From NCBI GenBank assembly GCA_951640195.1, contig OX621172.1:434001-498000 (forward strand): a stretch of 64,000 nucleotides of DNA, given 5' to 3'. This DNA is from Porpolomopsis calyptriformis (lineage: Eukaryota > Basidiomycota > Agaricomycetes > Agaricales > Hygrophoraceae). The notes under the pieces were generated by a model. The model saw nothing but the letters and a program-made list of their open reading frames with translations. It was not told the origin of the DNA and ran no database searches. Position numbers and translations under genes: made by a program. Each line of letters opens with the position of its first letter. The first letter of the stretch is position 1. Positions 62,597 to 64,000 of the stretch are shown here, piece after piece.

Positions 62597-63636
62597 CTAT
62601 CCACTGGCTTGCTTTACACGAATACTCTCCCTATGCAACTCCACCCTTTTCCATTCTTGTTCCAACCTAGGGTCGCATTGATACCATTGTTTGTGATCCA
62701 GGAAAACTGGCCGGAAGCGTCTCGGATAAAGTTCGTCATCATCGGACGACGGGGACGGGATACCAACATCCATGACGACGCCGCTGTCGTCTTCCCATAC
62801 GGGCATGGCGTCTACCGCAGCTGGTTGAGGAGAATGATGCGACGGGGGACTTGCCCGTGTACGAGACGGGCCAGGTTTGGAGGGTGTTGCCGCCACCCTC
62901 CGCCTTTTGGTGGGGCTTTCATGGTCCGTAACCAGCGAAGATCGAACAAGTTTAAGAGTATCCTTGAACTCTCTGGGAGTGAGACAGGAAAACGTTCTTG
63001 CAGCTTCCTCCGAGACATCATCATTCCCAAGACTAATATGAAAGATTGAGGGGCGGTATCTCGACAACCGGGCATGACTTACCTTTGAGATGCTAGGTAG
63101 GCGCAGGCGGCAAGGAAACCATTGGAGCGAAGGCGATCCTCGGGGTCAATATTTAGCTGGGCTTTTCGCAACAGAGCCTGAGCCGCTTTGTAGGTCTCGG
63201 GTTGGCTGCAGATCTTTCTCAGCAATGGATTTTGATTGGGAATAGACGGTGTGAGCTTAGAGGGTGATCTTTCTGCTTTCCGTTTGACCGGGTGGGATTC
63301 AGACTCGAAAAGCACCGATCGCACAATGGCAAGCGTTTTGGCAAAGTCTCTCGGCTTGAGGCAAGAAGCTGTTTGTGCCGCTATTTCGGAAATCTCGTTA
63401 TTGCGAAGCCTGAGTACAAAAGATCATGAAGCATCCGGCTGACGACGCGTATCACAAACTCACTCTTGAGACGCAAGGTAAGCACAGACCGATGGTAACC
63501 CAGTGGAGTGCGCCCCAACCTCATGGCCAGATCCAGGGCCAGTTTTCGCTTGGGCTTTACGTAGGAATGACTGTGCGGTTTGATAGGTTTCGGTGCTCTT
63601 TCCACAAATTCTCTTCAACAAATGGTCTTGTTGCAT
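62597..63636 (-). CDS. ORC6: origin recognition complex subunit 6 with duplicated N-terminal domain
   Basis: Smallest ORC subunit, needed for MCM loading. Three exons, 63636-63464, 63409-63083 and 63032-62597 (173, 327 and 436 nt), 311 residues. The TFIIB-like cyclin-fold unit appears twice with clear sequence similarity. Copy 1 has HLLKRICGK.. ETYQTAQSFLRKAQ, VCAYLASQ, then SEIAAQTASCLKPRDFAKTL. Copy 2 has PLLRKICSQ.. ETYKAAQALLRKAQ, ACAYLASQ, then SEEAARTFSCLTPREFKDTL. A basic, disordered linker with SPTKRRR and CDK-type SP sites follows, then a C-terminal helix YPRRFRPVFLDHKQWYQCDP, which fits the Orc3-binding tail. The introns lie at the same place (after CAYLASQ) in both copies. The ORC6 call is by these motifs; confidence is moderate. 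Confidence 0.72.
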
Positions 63637-63724
63637 GGTCGTGTTTGTCTCAATCAGTCTTCACACAAAGAGCAGGAACGTAGTGCAGTAAAAGCTCTGA
63701 AAGCGTGTTCATACATGTCATTCC

Positions 63725-64000
63725 CTACAGTTTTTGTGGTTGTGGCAGCTCGACGATCTGGTCGCATCCAGGATACTCAGCAAGGTCAAGTTGGAATTTC
63801 TCGGCCAGCGTTCTGGAACCTATTCAGCAATCAAAACAAAAATCGGAACAGATCCTCTGCGTACTTGGAAATAAATCTCCCGCCAAGAAAATGCTTCCCA
63901 GTGAAAGATTTTACGCCCTCTTTCGGTGCAGTCAGGCTCACTAGGACATTCGGGATCAATCCCACGCCATCTATGTCACCTTTCTCGACATCCCAACCCG
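63725..64000 (-). CDS. NAXE: NAD(P)H-hydrate epimerase, C-terminal part
   Basis: Interconverts R and S forms of NAD(P)HX so that the dehydratase can repair them. The C-terminal portion is visible: GWDVEKGDIDGVG, LVSLTAPKEGVKSFTGKHF, LGGRFIS, then after an intron (GTACGC..TTCCAG) TLAEKFQLDLAEYPGCDQI, and a stop at 63725-63727. These are the YjeF-N signature SLTAPK and the final strand of the fold. The N-terminal part lies beyond the right edge. ORC6 begins 88 bp downstream on the same strand. Confidence 0.87.

Overview
The window is nuclear DNA of a filamentous basidiomycete, most likely an agaricomycete. It is gene-dense and on both strands. Genes carry many short introns of about 45-65 bp with GT..AG borders, intergenic gaps are short (35-750 bp in the conserved parts), and several families are typical of mushrooms: an HsbA pair, a Crinkler protein, a NACHT-ankyrin protein and a secreted agaricomycete protein of unknown function. 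Exon joins given here were inferred by eye from splice signals, reading frame and family knowledge; no transcript data were available.

Layout. 1-2435 is the 5' part of a Ty3/gypsy LTR retrotransposon on the minus strand (Gag with a CCHC zinc knuckle, running off the left edge). 2436-7148 is gene-poor and holds two HsbA-type secreted proteins with identical exon architecture and, between them, an intron-containing tRNA-Tyr. 7149-13740 holds APC2, a Ste7/Fuz7-type MAPKK and a kelch protein. 14114-18700 holds a Crinkler-type NTPase-nuclease-like gene followed by the relic of an importin-7/8-like gene. 18891-39536 is a compact conserved block: AMP deaminase, AMPK beta subunit, N-terminal amidase NTA1, RecQ helicase, a PAS protein, TRM61, RAD4/XPC and an FYRN/FYRC protein. 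40095-47643 is an accessory region: a NACHT NTPase with 22 ankyrin repeats, then a 1.82-kb tandem duplication carrying the ankyrin tail plus a small KEN-box protein of unknown function. 48203-64000 returns to conserved genes: an SH3 membrane protein, a large disordered protein, an S28 peptidase, a four-helix membrane protein, AVL9, a secreted protein of unknown function, ORC6 and the C-terminus of NAD(P)HX epimerase.

How the genes relate. Most of the core genes are ordinary housekeeping neighbours (cell cycle: APC2, ORC6; energy: AMP deaminase and AMPK beta; repair: RecQ, RAD4). There is no operon logic; shared divergent promoters are the main coupling, the tightest being 63 bp between AMPK beta and NTA1. 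The most interesting accessory parts are the ankyrin NLR with its duplicated 3' flank and paired KEN-box genes, the Crinkler gene with an apparent GC-AG intron, and an ORC6 whose N-terminal domain is present twice.
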